Shown: positions 16,698 to 24,658, counted from the first letter of the stretch. The stretch: DNA of 64,000 nucleotides from Amycolatopsis sp. QT-25 (GCF_029369745.1 NZ_CP120210.1:1364001-1428000); one strand, 5' to 3'. Numbers and translations are program-made. Notes: generated from the letters alone by a model not told the origin.

Positions 16698-16735
16698 TTG
16701 ACTTAGCGCTAAGCATCGAATAGCTTAGCGCTAAG
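16698..16735 (+). promoter_or_regulatory. Promoter with two identical 12-bp palindromic operators
   Basis: CTTAGCGCTAAG occurs at 16702-16713 and again at 16724-16735; the centres are 22 bp apart, about two helical turns. TTGACT (16698-16703) and TAGCTT (16721-16726), 17 bp apart, fit -35 and -10 boxes, so both operators overlap core promoter elements of the MFS gene. Confidence 0.75.
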
Positions 16736-16850
16736 AGGTACGCGGGTCGTTCCGTGTGCCGTCGATCCTTCTGGAGCGGAGTACCCCAGGGGCGGATTCG
16801 CCGTGCCCGCAGGGGTTTCTTCGTCATGCTCGTGAATCGAGAGAGAAGAA

Positions 16851-18023
16851 ATGGTCACCCGAACCGAAAACGCGCACTCGACCCGGAAGGGCTGGGCAGG
16901 GGTCGCCGCCATCACCACCAGCCTGTTCGTCTTCCTCACCACCGAACTGATGCCCGTCGGCCTGCTCACACCGGTGAGTTCCAGCCTGGACATCTCGGTG
17001 GGCGCCGCCGGCCTGATGGTCACGCTCTACGGCGTGTCGGCCGGGCTCGGCGTGCCGTTCGTCGTCGCGTGGACGCGGCGGATCGACCGGCGCGTCCTGC
17101 TCTCCACGTTGCTCGCGATCCTGACCCTCGGCAACCTGATCATCGCGCTGGCACCGAGTTATCCGCTGGTGCTGGCGACCAGGCTCGTCATGGGCTTCGC
17201 CAACGGCGCGTTCTGGGCCATCGGCGTGGGGATGGCGATGCGGATCGTCCCGGAGCGCCACGCGAACCGGGCGGCGGCGGTCGTGATGTCCGGGATCTCC
17301 GTCGCCACGGTGCTGGGTATGCCGCTGGGCACCATCCTGGAGCGCCTTGTCGGCTGGCAGAGCACGTTCCTGATCTGGAGCGGGCTCAGTGTCCTGGTGT
17401 TCCTCGCCGTCGTCGTCCTCGTCCCCTCCCTGCCGTCGGCGAACGCGGTATCGGTTCGCGAGGTCTTCGGCCTGCCGCGCCTGAACGCACGGTTGCGGTC
17501 GGTCCTGATCACCGTGGTCCTGTTCGTACTCGGGCACTTCGGCGTCTACACCTTCATCCGTCCCTTCCTGGAAGGCACTACCTCGGCGTCGCCTGCCTTC
17601 GTCACGGTGTGCCTGATCGTCTTCGGCGTCGGGGGAGCGGCAGGGAACTTCGTCGCCGGCCATTTCGTGGCGAAGAACGTGCTCGCGAGTTTCACGGTCG
17701 GAGCTGCCGGACTCGTGGCGTCACTGCTGTTGCTGCTCTTCGTCGGCCACGGTCAAGCGGGAGCGATGATCGCGCTGGTGCTGTGGGGGCTGTCCTACGG
17801 TGTCGTGCAACTGAGCCAGCTCACCATGACGCAGCGGTCCGCGCCCGACACGTTCGAGGCCGCCATGTCCCTCAACACCCTGGCGTACAACACTTCCATC
17901 GCCCTCGGCGCGTTGTTCGCGGGACTGCTCGCGGACCACGCCGGGATCACCAGCGTGGTGTGGTTCGGCGTGGTGCTGACCGCGGCGTCGCTGCTGTTCA
18001 CGGCCGGCACCCGCCGGACCTGA
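16851..18023 (+). CDS. MFS transporter, DHA1 drug-exporter type
   Basis: The 390-residue protein has about twelve hydrophobic helices. The segment LMVTLYGVSAGLGVPFVVAW near residue 50 and the loop RRIDRRVLL near 75 (motif A position) are typical of 12-helix drug:proton antiporters and sugar-efflux relatives (AraJ/chloramphenicol-resistance type). The GTILERLVGWQSTFLIWSG segment near residue 160 fits motif C and the following loop. It is probably an efflux pump induced when the upstream MarR regulator releases the paired operators. The substrate is unknown. It ends convergent with, and adjacent to, the Eis-like remnant. Confidence 0.9.
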   Translation: MVTRTENAHSTRKGWAGVAAITTSLFVFLTTELMPVGLLTPVSSSLDISVGAAGLMVTLYGVSAGLGVPFVVAWTRRIDRRVLLSTLLAILTLGNLIIALAPSYPLVLATRLVMGFANGAFWAIGVGMAMRIVPERHANRAAAVVMSGISVATVLGMPLGTILERLVGWQSTFLIWSGLSVLVFLAVVVLVPSLPSANAVSVREVFGLPRLNARLRSVLITVVLFVLGHFGVYTFIRPFLEGTTSASPAFVTVCLIVFGVGGAAGNFVAGHFVAKNVLASFTVGAAGLVASLLLLLFVGHGQAGAMIALVLWGLSYGVVQLSQLTMTQRSAPDTFEAAMSLNTLAYNTSIALGALFAGLLADHAGITSVVWFGVVLTAASLLFTAGTRRT

Positions 18024-18488
18024 TCAGAACCAGTGCAGGCAGTGCGGGGCACGCTCGGTGCGGAAGAGCGCGTCGGCGAGGGCCGCCGCCTCCGGGTGGT
18101 GCGCCCGGATGCGCCCGGCCCGCACGAGCGTGCTCGGGACCGTGCCGCCGAGGTAGCTCGAGCCCAGGTCGCTCACGTCCAGGGACAGGCCGGGCTCGGC
18201 GTCGGTCGGGACGCAGTCCGTCTCGCCGCCCCGGACGGCGAGCAGGTAGCGGCCGTGCTCGCCGAGTGCCGGGTCCCCGACGTCGAGGACGAGTTCCCCG
18301 TCCGCCGTCTCGGCGAGCAGGCCGCGGTCCATCTCGAGAGCGGACCAGGTCTCGGCCGAGGTGTCCGGGAACCGGGCGAACGCGGTGAACATGGTGTCGA
18401 CGAAGACGTCGCGGTCCGCGGCGGTCGTGGAGCGGATCTTCAAGGACCCGATCTTCAAGGGCCCGACCTTCATGGGCCCGATCTTCAT
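18024..18488 (-). pseudogene. Eis-like GNAT/SCP2 acetyltransferase with internal deletion
   Basis: The frame (about 154 residues) begins with four five-residue repeats and continues LKIRSTTAADRDVFVDTMFT, like the start of the N-terminal GNAT domain of Eis-type enzymes. After about 60 residues it jumps directly (ETADGELVLDVGDPAL) into the C-terminal sterol-carrier-like domain, ending SDLGSSYLGGTVPSTLVRAG and APHCLHWF. Eis proteins are about 400 residues; the acetyl-CoA site and second GNAT domain are missing, so acetyltransferase activity is not expected. The deletion is in frame, so a short protein may still be made. The start is uncertain (ATG 18488, or other ATG codons inside the repeats). 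Confidence 0.6.
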
Positions 18489-18493
18489 GGGCA
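18434..18493. repeat. Four tandem 15-bp repeats at the 5' end of the Eis-like frame
   Basis: Units of the form CGATCTTCAAGGGCC repeat four times with small changes. On the coding strand they encode MKIGP, MKVGP, LKIGS and LKIRS. They also place several ATG codons near the start, so the length is likely to vary between strains. Confidence 0.8.
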
Positions 18494-18718
18494 CAGTGCA
18501 TTGCCGTTCCCCGGGTGACGTCAAGCGCTTTGCCGTGCCGCGCGGACTACCTAATGATCTTCGACGCATACTCAAAGATCGGCTCCGGCCGTCATGGAAA
18601 TAGATAGGTAGCCCGCGCGAACTTTCGTCGGTTCCCGGCTTCCCTTGACGCGACACAGAATCAGCGCGTTCGTCCCCACTGACGCGGCCGGGATCCGGCC
18701 GCAGAAACGAGTCGGAAC

Positions 18719-19432
18719 ATGCGACTGCGCTCCCTCGTCCTGCTGGCAAGCACCGCCTTCATGGCCCTGCTCGGCTCGACCCCCGCCGCGACCGCCGCCG
18801 AACCCTCGGGTGTGCAGCCGATGATCATCGGCGGCCAGTACGCGCAGAGCGGCCCCTGGGCGGCCCGGCTGTTCGTGAACGGCCAGCAGAACTGCAGTGC
18901 GACGATCATCGCGCCGCAGTACATCCTCACCGCCAAGCACTGTGTCGCCGGCAGCGGCAGCTACACTTTCCGGATCGGCAGCCTCGACCAGCAGAGCGGC
19001 GGCACCATGGCCACCGCGGCGAGCATCACCCGTCACTCGGGCGCGGACCTCGCCATCGTCCGGCTGACCAGCTCGGTGAACGCCACCTACGCGCCGCTCG
19101 GCACCACGAGCAACGTCGCGGTCGGCCAGAACGTCCAGGTCTACGGCTGGGGCGCGACCAGCCAGTGCGGTTCGGAGATCAACTGCCAGTCCCGTTACCT
19201 GAAGGTCGCCACCGTCCGGGTCAACTCGGTCAACTGCGGTGACTACAACGGTGGTGTCGCGGTCTGCGCGAACCGTGTCGACGGCATCACCGCCGGCGGC
19301 GACTCGGGCGGTCCGATGTTCTCCGGCGGCCGCCAGGTCGGCGTCGCCTCGACCAGCGACCGGTCGAACAACACCGCCTACACCAACATCACCCGGTACC
19401 GCAGCTGGATCCAGCAGGTCGCCGGCGTCTGA
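18719..19432 (+). CDS. Secreted trypsin-like serine protease (S1 family)
   Basis: The 237-residue protein has a signal peptide (LRSLVLLASTAFMALLGSTP, cut near ATAAE) and a chymotrypsin-fold domain with all three catalytic residues: His in ILTAKHCVAG, Asp in SGADLAIVRL and Ser in AGGDSGGPMFSGG. Mature chains of S1 proteases begin I(I/V)GG; MIIGGQYAQ near residue 36 fits, so a short propeptide would be removed. Six cysteines allow three disulfides. It resembles the Streptomyces trypsin/SprT-like exported proteases. It is monocistronic, with a perfect hairpin shortly after the stop. Confidence 0.95.
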   Translation: MRLRSLVLLASTAFMALLGSTPAATAAEPSGVQPMIIGGQYAQSGPWAARLFVNGQQNCSATIIAPQYILTAKHCVAGSGSYTFRIGSLDQQSGGTMATAASITRHSGADLAIVRLTSSVNATYAPLGTTSNVAVGQNVQVYGWGATSQCGSEINCQSRYLKVATVRVNSVNCGDYNGGVAVCANRVDGITAGGDSGGPMFSGGRQVGVASTSDRSNNTAYTNITRYRSWIQQVAGV

Positions 19433-19446
19433 CCGAGTCTCGTGAG

Positions 19447-19476
19447 TGGTGAGGACGGTTCCGGCCGTCCTCACCA
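19447..19476. terminator. Hairpin after the protease gene
   Basis: TGGTGAGGACGG and CCGTCCTCACCA are exact complements around the loop TTCCGG, 15 bp after the protease stop. No T-tract follows; the role as terminator is inferred from position. Confidence 0.6.
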
Positions 19477-19524
19477 TTCGTGAGCCGAACACCCTCCCGT
19501 TCCTCGCGCTTTGTCACTTGACAC

Positions 19525-20495
19525 GTGCGGATGCGCAACGCGCCCTCCGAACGCGGAGAAATCCCGGAACTTCCCGAGCGGGAACCGTCACGGATCACCG
19601 ACGTCCCGGTGCCGGACGAGGACGTCGCCCCCTTGGCCGGGATCGAGGCCGTACCCGGTGCGCTGCCCGAACCCGCGGTGGACGGCACGGGCCCGGCGGA
19701 GTCTTGGTCCTCGAATCATTGGCGTACTTCCGCGCGCTGAGAACCCTGAAACGGGAGAAGGCCTCGCGGCGACACGACAATGTGGTCCTGGACGAAGTGG
19801 CGACCGCCGTCCGGGCCGCCGAGACCGGACGGTGGTGGCCGGTCACCCGGTCGAGGCGAGAACGCTGGCTGGATCTGACCCTCGTCCTCGACAACGGTCC
19901 GTCGATGGCGTTGTGGCGGCCGCAGGTATCCGCCTTTGTCGAAGTACTCCGGCAAGTGGGTGCTTTCCGTACCATTCAGGTCCGTCTGTTGGAAACCGCG
20001 AAAGACAACGAAGAGGATTTCGTTCTTCGTGGTGGCACGCCGGGCGCACCCGCCAGAGACCCGAACGAGATTCTGGATTCGTCGGGACGGCGAGCGGTAT
20101 TGCTGCTGACCGATGGGGTCGGGGACGCCTGGCAGAAGAAAGACGCCCTGCACCCGATCTTGGCGCGGTGGGGCCGGACGATGCCGGTGAGCGTCGTGCA
20201 TCTGCTCCCGCGGTGGTTGTGGGGCCGATGCGGGATGAACCCCCGCAAGGCCAGGTTGCGCGTCCCGAACACCTTGGCGTCCTCGTCGCCGTCCAGGCGC
20301 GCGAATGCGTCGAAGTCTCGCCAGGACAAGCGGTGGAACGCGAGGCCAGACCCTGCCGATGGCGGCATCAGTCGATCCGCTCGCCGCCCGCACTACCGGC
20401 GCTTCTGTAGCGGGCGCGGACATGGGTCGTGCGTTCGACGACATGACGCGCTGATCGGCGGAAGGCTTCACCGTCCAGCTCTCGTAACGCGGTGA
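19525..20495 (+). pseudogene. SAV_2336-like protein, frameshifted and truncated
   Basis: A first frame (from 19525) encodes a start-like segment with DVAPLAGIEAVPGALPEP, then stops at 19738-19740. The expected continuation (SLAYFRALRTLKREKASRR, then RRERWLDLTLVLDNGPSMAL, RRAVLLLTDGVGDAWQ and MPVSVVHLLPRWLWGRCG) is in another frame from about 19700. This matches the N-terminal domain of SAV_2336-like proteins, large actinobacterial proteins of unclear signalling or conflict function, usually followed by NTPase or effector domains. Here recognisable similarity ends near 20260 and no effector follows. A one- or two-base shift near 19695 and the missing C-terminal half indicate decay. Confidence 0.55.
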
Positions 20496-20565
20496 AAGAG
20501 ACCGCGTCGAGATCGATCAACGCCGATTCGATGTCCGGTTCGGTGTTTGCCGAGAAAGAACTCAT
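20368..20565 (-). CDS. Small acidic-to-basic peptide resembling FxSxx-type RiPP precursors
   Basis: The ATG at 20565 has a strong GGAGGG ribosome site and gives 65 residues. The N-terminal part (DIESALIDLDAVSFTALREL) resembles the leader of FxSxx-COOH peptide precursors, where an SALIDL-SF-L pattern recurs; the C-terminal half is basic (HVVERTTHVRARYRSAGSAG) and ends GERID rather than FxSxx. It follows the Crp-like gene on the same strand with 78 bp between, and overlaps antisense the end of the SAV_2336-like remnant. No radical-SAM maturase is seen within the window. The family match is from memory and weak; the gene itself is well supported by its ribosome site. Confidence 0.5.
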   Translation of the reverse strand: MSSFSANTEPDIESALIDLDAVSFTALRELDGEAFRRSARHVVERTTHVRARYRSAGSAGGERID

Positions 20566-20643
20566 CGTGCCGATTCCCTCCACCCCGTGAAACGGTTGCG
20601 AGAGTTGAACCTCGGCCAAGGATAGCCGAGATTTCGGGTTCGC

Positions 20644-21357
20644 TCAGGCTCCGTCCGCAGGTGGTGGCCGCCCGGCGGCCAATTCGCGGAGTGCGCGAGG
20701 GCGGGTGATGGTGACGCGCTGGCGTGCGGTGCGTACCACCCCCAGCCGCCGGAGTTCTTCGAGACCCCGGATCAGGGTGCTGCGGGAGACCCGCGCGAAA
20801 CCCGCCAATTCCCCTTGGTTGAAGCGAAGATCGACCTGTTTCCCGTCCGCCCAGTCGGCGGAGTGCTGCAATGCCAGCTCCAGGAGGACCGCGGCGAGGC
20901 GTTGCGGGAAGTCCGGCCCGCCGGACTCGAGACGAAGCCTGTCGGACTGGTGCAGCCGGATCGCCGCGTTACGGAACATCTCCTCCGCGATCCGCGGCCG
21001 CGCGCGCAGCACGGCGAGGAATTTCTCCCTCGGCACGACGAGCGTGTGCACCTCGTCCATCGCCGACATCGTGGCGGATCGGGGAAGTCCGCTGATCGGG
21101 GCCAGTTCGCCGACGATTTCCGCCGGTCCGCGGGCGGCGAGCGGGGCGTCCTCCCCGCGATAGTTGGTGGCGCTGATCTTCACCCAGCCGTGCAGGACGA
21201 CGAACATACTGGTGGGCGGGCTGCCCTGGAGGGCGAGGATCTGGCCCGGCCGCCACACCTTCAGGTGGCCCGCGCGCCGGAGAGCGGACCGCTCCGCCGG
21301 GGTCAGCCGATGCCAGGTGCCGAGACCCTCGTGCTCATCCGCGGCGGCACCGGTCAT
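20644..21357 (-). CDS. Crp/Fnr-family transcriptional regulator
   Basis: The 237-residue protein has an N-terminal cyclic-nucleotide-binding-type beta-roll (HLKVWRPGQILALQGSPPTS near residue 28, then ARGPAEIVGELAPISGLPRS near 75 and VVPREKFLAVLRARPRIAEE near 105) and a C-terminal winged HTH (FNQGELAGFARVSRSTLIRG near residue 180). Effector-binding residues are not clear enough to say whether cAMP is bound. It shares its strand with the small FxSxx-like peptide gene downstream, which may be its target. The upstream gap of about 210 bp to the divergent membrane-protein gene has no obvious palindrome. Confidence 0.9.
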   Translation of the reverse strand: MTGAAADEHEGLGTWHRLTPAERSALRRAGHLKVWRPGQILALQGSPPTSMFVVLHGWVKISATNYRGEDAPLAARGPAEIVGELAPISGLPRSATMSAMDEVHTLVVPREKFLAVLRARPRIAEEMFRNAAIRLHQSDRLRLESGGPDFPQRLAAVLLELALQHSADWADGKQVDLRFNQGELAGFARVSRSTLIRGLEELRRLGVVRTARQRVTITRPRALRELAAGRPPPADGA

Positions 21358-21572
21358 CCCGGCCCTCCGGTTCCCCGGGAGCCGGACTCGCGCCGTGTTC
21401 TTTCACGCGGTGTTCTTTCGCGCTGTGTTCCATTTGACGCATCAACCGCTCCCCCGACTCGCCAACATGGTCAGTGGGCAGAAAAACCCGGAAGTTTCGC
21501 ACCGCAACCGGTAATTGTGCCAGGCAAGGGGTCTGTTCACCAGGCCTCGGGCCGGCGACGGGGGAGGACGAC

Positions 21573-21986
21573 ATGCGCAGTGCCGAAAGTGTCATGGGAC
21601 GGCCGAAGGATCACCGCCACGTGCCTGCCGAGGAGAATCCGCGGACGCCCAAGGCGTTCGGCCGAAGACCGGTCTTCTTCGCACCGCACCCGCCGTTGCT
21701 GTCCGGTGGGTGGTATCAGGGCGCCGAGCACGAGGTACTCGGGCCGGGGCGGTGTCCGGTCCGCCGTCCGGCGGCCAAATCGGTGAAGGCGGCGTTGTGG
21801 TGGGTTCTCTTCTTGGGGCCGTTGGGGTTCTGTTACGTGTCGCCCGTCGGCGGGCTGATCGCGACGGCGGTTTCGGTCACGGCGATCACTTTCGGGGGCG
21901 CCCCGTCGGTGGCCGTGATCTGGCCGGTCGTCATGGTGCTTTCGCTGGTGACCTTGTCGCGATGGCCGGGTGACGACCCGAGATGA
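21573..21986 (+). CDS. Hypothetical membrane protein with two C-terminal helices
   Basis: The ATG at 21573 is preceded by GGGGGAGGACGAC and gives 137 residues. The first 75 residues are soluble, Pro/Arg-rich and contain PVFFAPHPPLLSGGWYQGAE. Two hydrophobic helices follow (ALWWVLFLGPLGFCYVSPVG and a second around AVIWPVVMVLSLVTL). The layout, a soluble part then two helices after a KAALWW motif, resembles small actinobacterial envelope proteins of unknown function. I do not recognise a named family. Confidence 0.6.
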   Translation: MRSAESVMGRPKDHRHVPAEENPRTPKAFGRRPVFFAPHPPLLSGGWYQGAEHEVLGPGRCPVRRPAAKSVKAALWWVLFLGPLGFCYVSPVGGLIATAVSVTAITFGGAPSVAVIWPVVMVLSLVTLSRWPGDDPR

Positions 21987-22082
21987 CGTCCGGCCGGATC
22001 CGGCCGGGTGAACCGGGTGGGGGCCACTCAAGGGGGGTGGCCCCCACCACGGGTCGTTCGCGAGTGGGCGGTTCCGCCGGAG

Positions 22083-22137
22083 GTACCTGAAGGTCCCCTT
22101 CCTTGCGCCTAGGTACAGGAAGGGGACCTTCAGGTAC
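22083..22137. repeat. Intergenic palindrome, GTACATGAAGG family
   Basis: GTACCTGAAGGTCCCCTTCC and GGAAGGGGACCTTCAGGTAC pair perfectly around TTGCGCCTAGGTACA. It lies between the convergent membrane-protein gene and the MarR gene. Confidence 0.85.
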
Positions 22138-22181
22138 TTGAGCACGTACTTGAGCCGGCGAGCCGCGTAGCGGCCGGCGAA

Positions 22182-22688
22182 TCACTCCAGTGACGTGTCG
22201 CCGAAGTGCTCGAGCAGCAGCCGCAGGCCGCCGATCAGTTCGGCCCACCGCGCCGGTTCCAGTTCGGGTAGCAGGCGGGCTTCGTTCTCCAGGTGAAGCT
22301 CGAAAACCTCGTCCACGACCTGACGGCCCTTGCCGGTCAGCCGGATCTTGACCGAGCGGCGGTCTTCGCTGTCGCGTATCCGCTCGACCAGGCCCTTGGT
22401 CTCCATGCGATCGATGCGGTTCGTGATCGCTCCTGAGGTGACCATCGCGGCTTTGAGCAGGGCGCCCGGCGTCAGGCCCTCGGCGTCCCCGGAGCGGCGC
22501 AGCGTGGTGAGCACGTCGAACTCCCACGACTCCAGGTCGTGTTCGGCGTTGAACTCCTTGAGCTTCCGGTCGAGGATCCGGGAAAGCCGCTGGACGCGCC
22601 CGATCACCTCGGCAGGCCAGAGCTTGTCCTCGAGGTCCGGCCGCTCGTGTCGCCAAAGCCCGATCACCGCGTCCACCGCGTCGGCCAT
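22182..22688 (-). CDS. MarR-family regulator of the divergent EamA exporter
   Basis: The ATG at 22688, preceded by GGAGGGCGCAGG, gives 168 residues; an in-frame ATG at 22742 lies inside the promoter and is less likely. The winged HTH is at about residues 60-125 (ESWEFDVLTTLRRSGDAEGL, KAAMVTSGAITNRIDRMETK, and the wing DSEDRRSVKIRLTGKG). It is divergent from an EamA-type transporter. The shared promoter has two related palindromes, the arrangement expected for a MarR repressor controlling itself and an efflux gene. It shares its layout with the MarR protein at 16180-16674, which also neighbours an exporter. Confidence 0.93.
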   Translation of the reverse strand: MADAVDAVIGLWRHERPDLEDKLWPAEVIGRVQRLSRILDRKLKEFNAEHDLESWEFDVLTTLRRSGDAEGLTPGALLKAAMVTSGAITNRIDRMETKGLVERIRDSEDRRSVKIRLTGKGRQVVDEVFELHLENEARLLPELEPARWAELIGGLRLLLEHFGDTSLE

Positions 22689-22704
22689 CCTGCGCCCTCC
22701 AGTC

Positions 22705-22765
22705 GTCTCAACATTAAGATACTTGACATTGACAGAACTCACTGGTGTTATCTCAACGTTGAGAT
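22705..22765. promoter_or_regulatory. Divergent promoter with two MarR-type operators
   Basis: ATCTCAACGTTGAGAT (22750-22765) is a perfect 16-bp palindrome, and TCTCAACATTAAGAT (22706-22720) is a weaker copy. For the EamA gene, TTGACA (22723-22728) and TGTTAT (22746-22751) are 17 bp apart and fit -35 and -10 boxes, with the perfect operator overlapping the -10. The weaker copy is placed to control the MarR gene. Confidence 0.75.
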
Positions 22766-22783
22766 TATCAGTGAGGAGACATC

Positions 22784-23722
22784 ATGGTGAACACCCTGGA
22801 GCGACCCGGGACGGCTACCGCGGAACCGACGCTCCGTGACGTCGGGCTCGCCGCGCTGGCACCGGCCAGCTGGGGCACCGTCTACGTCGTCACCGCGACC
22901 CTGCTGCCCCCGGATCGGCCGCTGCTGGCCGCCGCGCTGCGGGCGCTCCCGGCGGGGCTGCTCCTCCTCGCCCTGACCAGACGGCTCCCGCACGGGTCGT
23001 GGTGGTGGAAGACGGCGGTGCTCGGGATGCTCAACTTCGGCGCCTTCCTGCCGTTGATGTTCCTCGCCGCGTACCGTCTTCCCGGCGGTGTCGCCGCGAC
23101 CCTCGGTGCCCTGCAACCGCTGCTGGTGGCGTTGCTCGCGCTGCCGATGCTCCGGGTCCGGACATCGGCGCCGACCCTGCTCGCCGCGATCGTCGGCGCC
23201 GGTGGTGTCGCCCTGCTGACTCTTTCGGCGGAAGCCCGCCTCGACCCGCTCGGGCTGGCCGCCATGCTCGCCGGCGTCGCGCTGATGGCCGTTTCCCTGA
23301 TCCTGACCAAGAAGTGGGGCCGTCCCGGGCATCCGCTGGCGATGACCGGCTGGCAACTGACCTTGGGCGGCGTCGTCCTCGCCCCGGTGACGCTGCTGTT
23401 CGAGGGCCTTCCGGACTCGGTGACGACCGCGAACCTGCTCGGCTACGGCTACATCGGCATCGTCACCACCGCGGTGGCCTACCCGCTGTGGTTCCGCGGC
23501 ATCGGCCTGCTCGCCCCGGCGCCGGTCTCCCTGCTGACGTTGACCAACCCTCTCGTCGCCACGGCCGCCGGATTCCTGGTGCTCGGCCAGACCCTCACCG
23601 GCTGGCAGCTCACCGGATTCGCCGTCGCCCTCACCGCTCTGACGCTCAGTCAGACCGTCGTCCGTCCCAAGAAACCCAGGGAGGAACCGGCCACGGCCGC
23701 CGGTCCTTACCCGAAGGTATAA
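22784..23722 (+). CDS. EamA/DMT-family transporter
   Basis: The 312-residue protein has ten hydrophobic helices arranged as two EamA repeats (about residues 20-150 and 160-295), typical of drug/metabolite exporters such as RhaT/YdcZ-like and amino-acid efflux proteins. Characteristic segments include ALAPASWGTVYVVTATLLPP at the start and PLVATAAGFLVLGQTLTGWQ in the last pair of helices. A start at 22784 follows GTGAGGAG. It is probably induced through the adjacent MarR regulator; the substrate is unknown. Confidence 0.92.
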   Translation: MVNTLERPGTATAEPTLRDVGLAALAPASWGTVYVVTATLLPPDRPLLAAALRALPAGLLLLALTRRLPHGSWWWKTAVLGMLNFGAFLPLMFLAAYRLPGGVAATLGALQPLLVALLALPMLRVRTSAPTLLAAIVGAGGVALLTLSAEARLDPLGLAAMLAGVALMAVSLILTKKWGRPGHPLAMTGWQLTLGGVVLAPVTLLFEGLPDSVTTANLLGYGYIGIVTTAVAYPLWFRGIGLLAPAPVSLLTLTNPLVATAAGFLVLGQTLTGWQLTGFAVALTALTLSQTVVRPKKPREEPATAAGPYPKV

Positions 23723-23855
23723 CGACGCTGCTCCTCGCTGGTACAAACCGGCGCGGACGCGAACGCAGCGAAGTCTTTTCGTGCCCGATCGTGCACTATC
23801 GGCCGACGAATCACCCATTCCAGACTGGGAGTCCGGCGGGAATCCAGGAGGAATC

Positions 23856-24605
23856 ATGACCGAGACCGTGACCGCGCACAGCTTCGAAGCCGTTGAAGGA
23901 GAACAGGAACTCCGAGTTCCGGCGGATGCGAAGCGCGGCCGTTTCAAGGTGCGGGGAGGGCAAGGAGGCCACGGCAACGCGGATTCCGGCGGCCCCGGTC
24001 ACGGGGCCGAAGTCGAGGCGACGGTGCCGGTCAAGGGTGGCGAAACCCTCTTGGTCCATGTCGGCAAACAGGCCGGGAGATCCGGCGGTTCGGGATTCAC
24101 CACCGGCGGGAGAGGCGGCTCCGGGGAGACCGAGTCGGGCCGCAACGGCGGAGGCGGAGGCGGATCCAGTGCGGTGTGCCGCGGCGCCGTGCCCTTGATC
24201 GTGGCGGGCGGCGGAGGCGGGGCCGGTGGTGGATCGCTGGTGGCCCGCGGTGGCGACGGCGGCGCGGGTGACGCGAAGCCGCACAACGGCGGCAAAGGCG
24301 AACGCGGGACGCTCGGCGTGGGCGGCGACGGTGGAAGCGGCGGCACCGCGAAGACGGCCAAGGGAGACAACGGCCAGGGAGCGCCCGGAGCGTCGACGGC
24401 CGGTGGCGGCGGTGGCGGCGGCGCCGGATACGCGGTGAAGGGCGGCGGTGGAGGCGGCGGCAAGTCGGGCACCAACGATTCGGCCGGGGGCGGTGGTGGA
24501 GCCGGCGCTTCCTACTACGTCGAGGGTTCGGTCAACGCGTCGATCCGCAAGACCGGTGCGAAGGGGCACGGGAAGGTCGAACTGGTGGAGTGGCTCAAGA
24601 ACTGA
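23856..24605 (+). CDS. Glycine-rich protein, PGRS/glycine-rich-domain-like
   Basis: The ATG at 23856 follows CCAGGAGGAATC and gives 249 residues. A short acidic N-terminal part (TVTAHSFEAVEGEQELRVPA) is followed by about 190 residues dominated by glycine runs (six or more in a row at several places) with regularly placed Asp, Lys and Ser, and a non-repetitive C-terminal end (SYYVEGSVNASIRKTGAKGH, then VELVEWLKN). There is no signal peptide or anchor. The pattern of glycine runs flanked by a beta-like start and finish resembles the glycine-rich domain found in some phage tail and receptor proteins (polyglycine-helix fold); function here is unknown. One cysteine sits in SAVCRGAVPL. Confidence 0.75.
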   Translation: MTETVTAHSFEAVEGEQELRVPADAKRGRFKVRGGQGGHGNADSGGPGHGAEVEATVPVKGGETLLVHVGKQAGRSGGSGFTTGGRGGSGETESGRNGGGGGGSSAVCRGAVPLIVAGGGGGAGGGSLVARGGDGGAGDAKPHNGGKGERGTLGVGGDGGSGGTAKTAKGDNGQGAPGASTAGGGGGGGAGYAVKGGGGGGGKSGTNDSAGGGGGAGASYYVEGSVNASIRKTGAKGHGKVELVEWLKN

Positions 24606-24609
24606 CGAG

Positions 24610-24643
24610 GACGGCCCTCCCCACCCGGTAGGGGAGGGCCGTC
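24610..24643. terminator. Bidirectional terminator between convergent genes
   Basis: GACGGCCCTCCCC and GGGGAGGGCCGTC are exact complements around ACCCGGTA, five bases after the glycine-rich gene stop and 15 bases before the stop of the convergent P450 gene. Confidence 0.75.
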
Positions 24644-24658
24644 ATCCGGCCAGGCGGC

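Noticed and set aside
18434..18493. CRISPR-like tandem repeat
   Set aside because: The units are 15 bp, directly adjacent and without spacers. The 21-bp array at 31561 was rejected for the same reason. I saw no CRISPR array or cas genes in the window.
23999..24475. A proline-rich reverse frame
   Set aside because: It is the complement of glycine codons (GGN) in the glycine-rich gene, so the proline runs are expected and not evidence of a gene.
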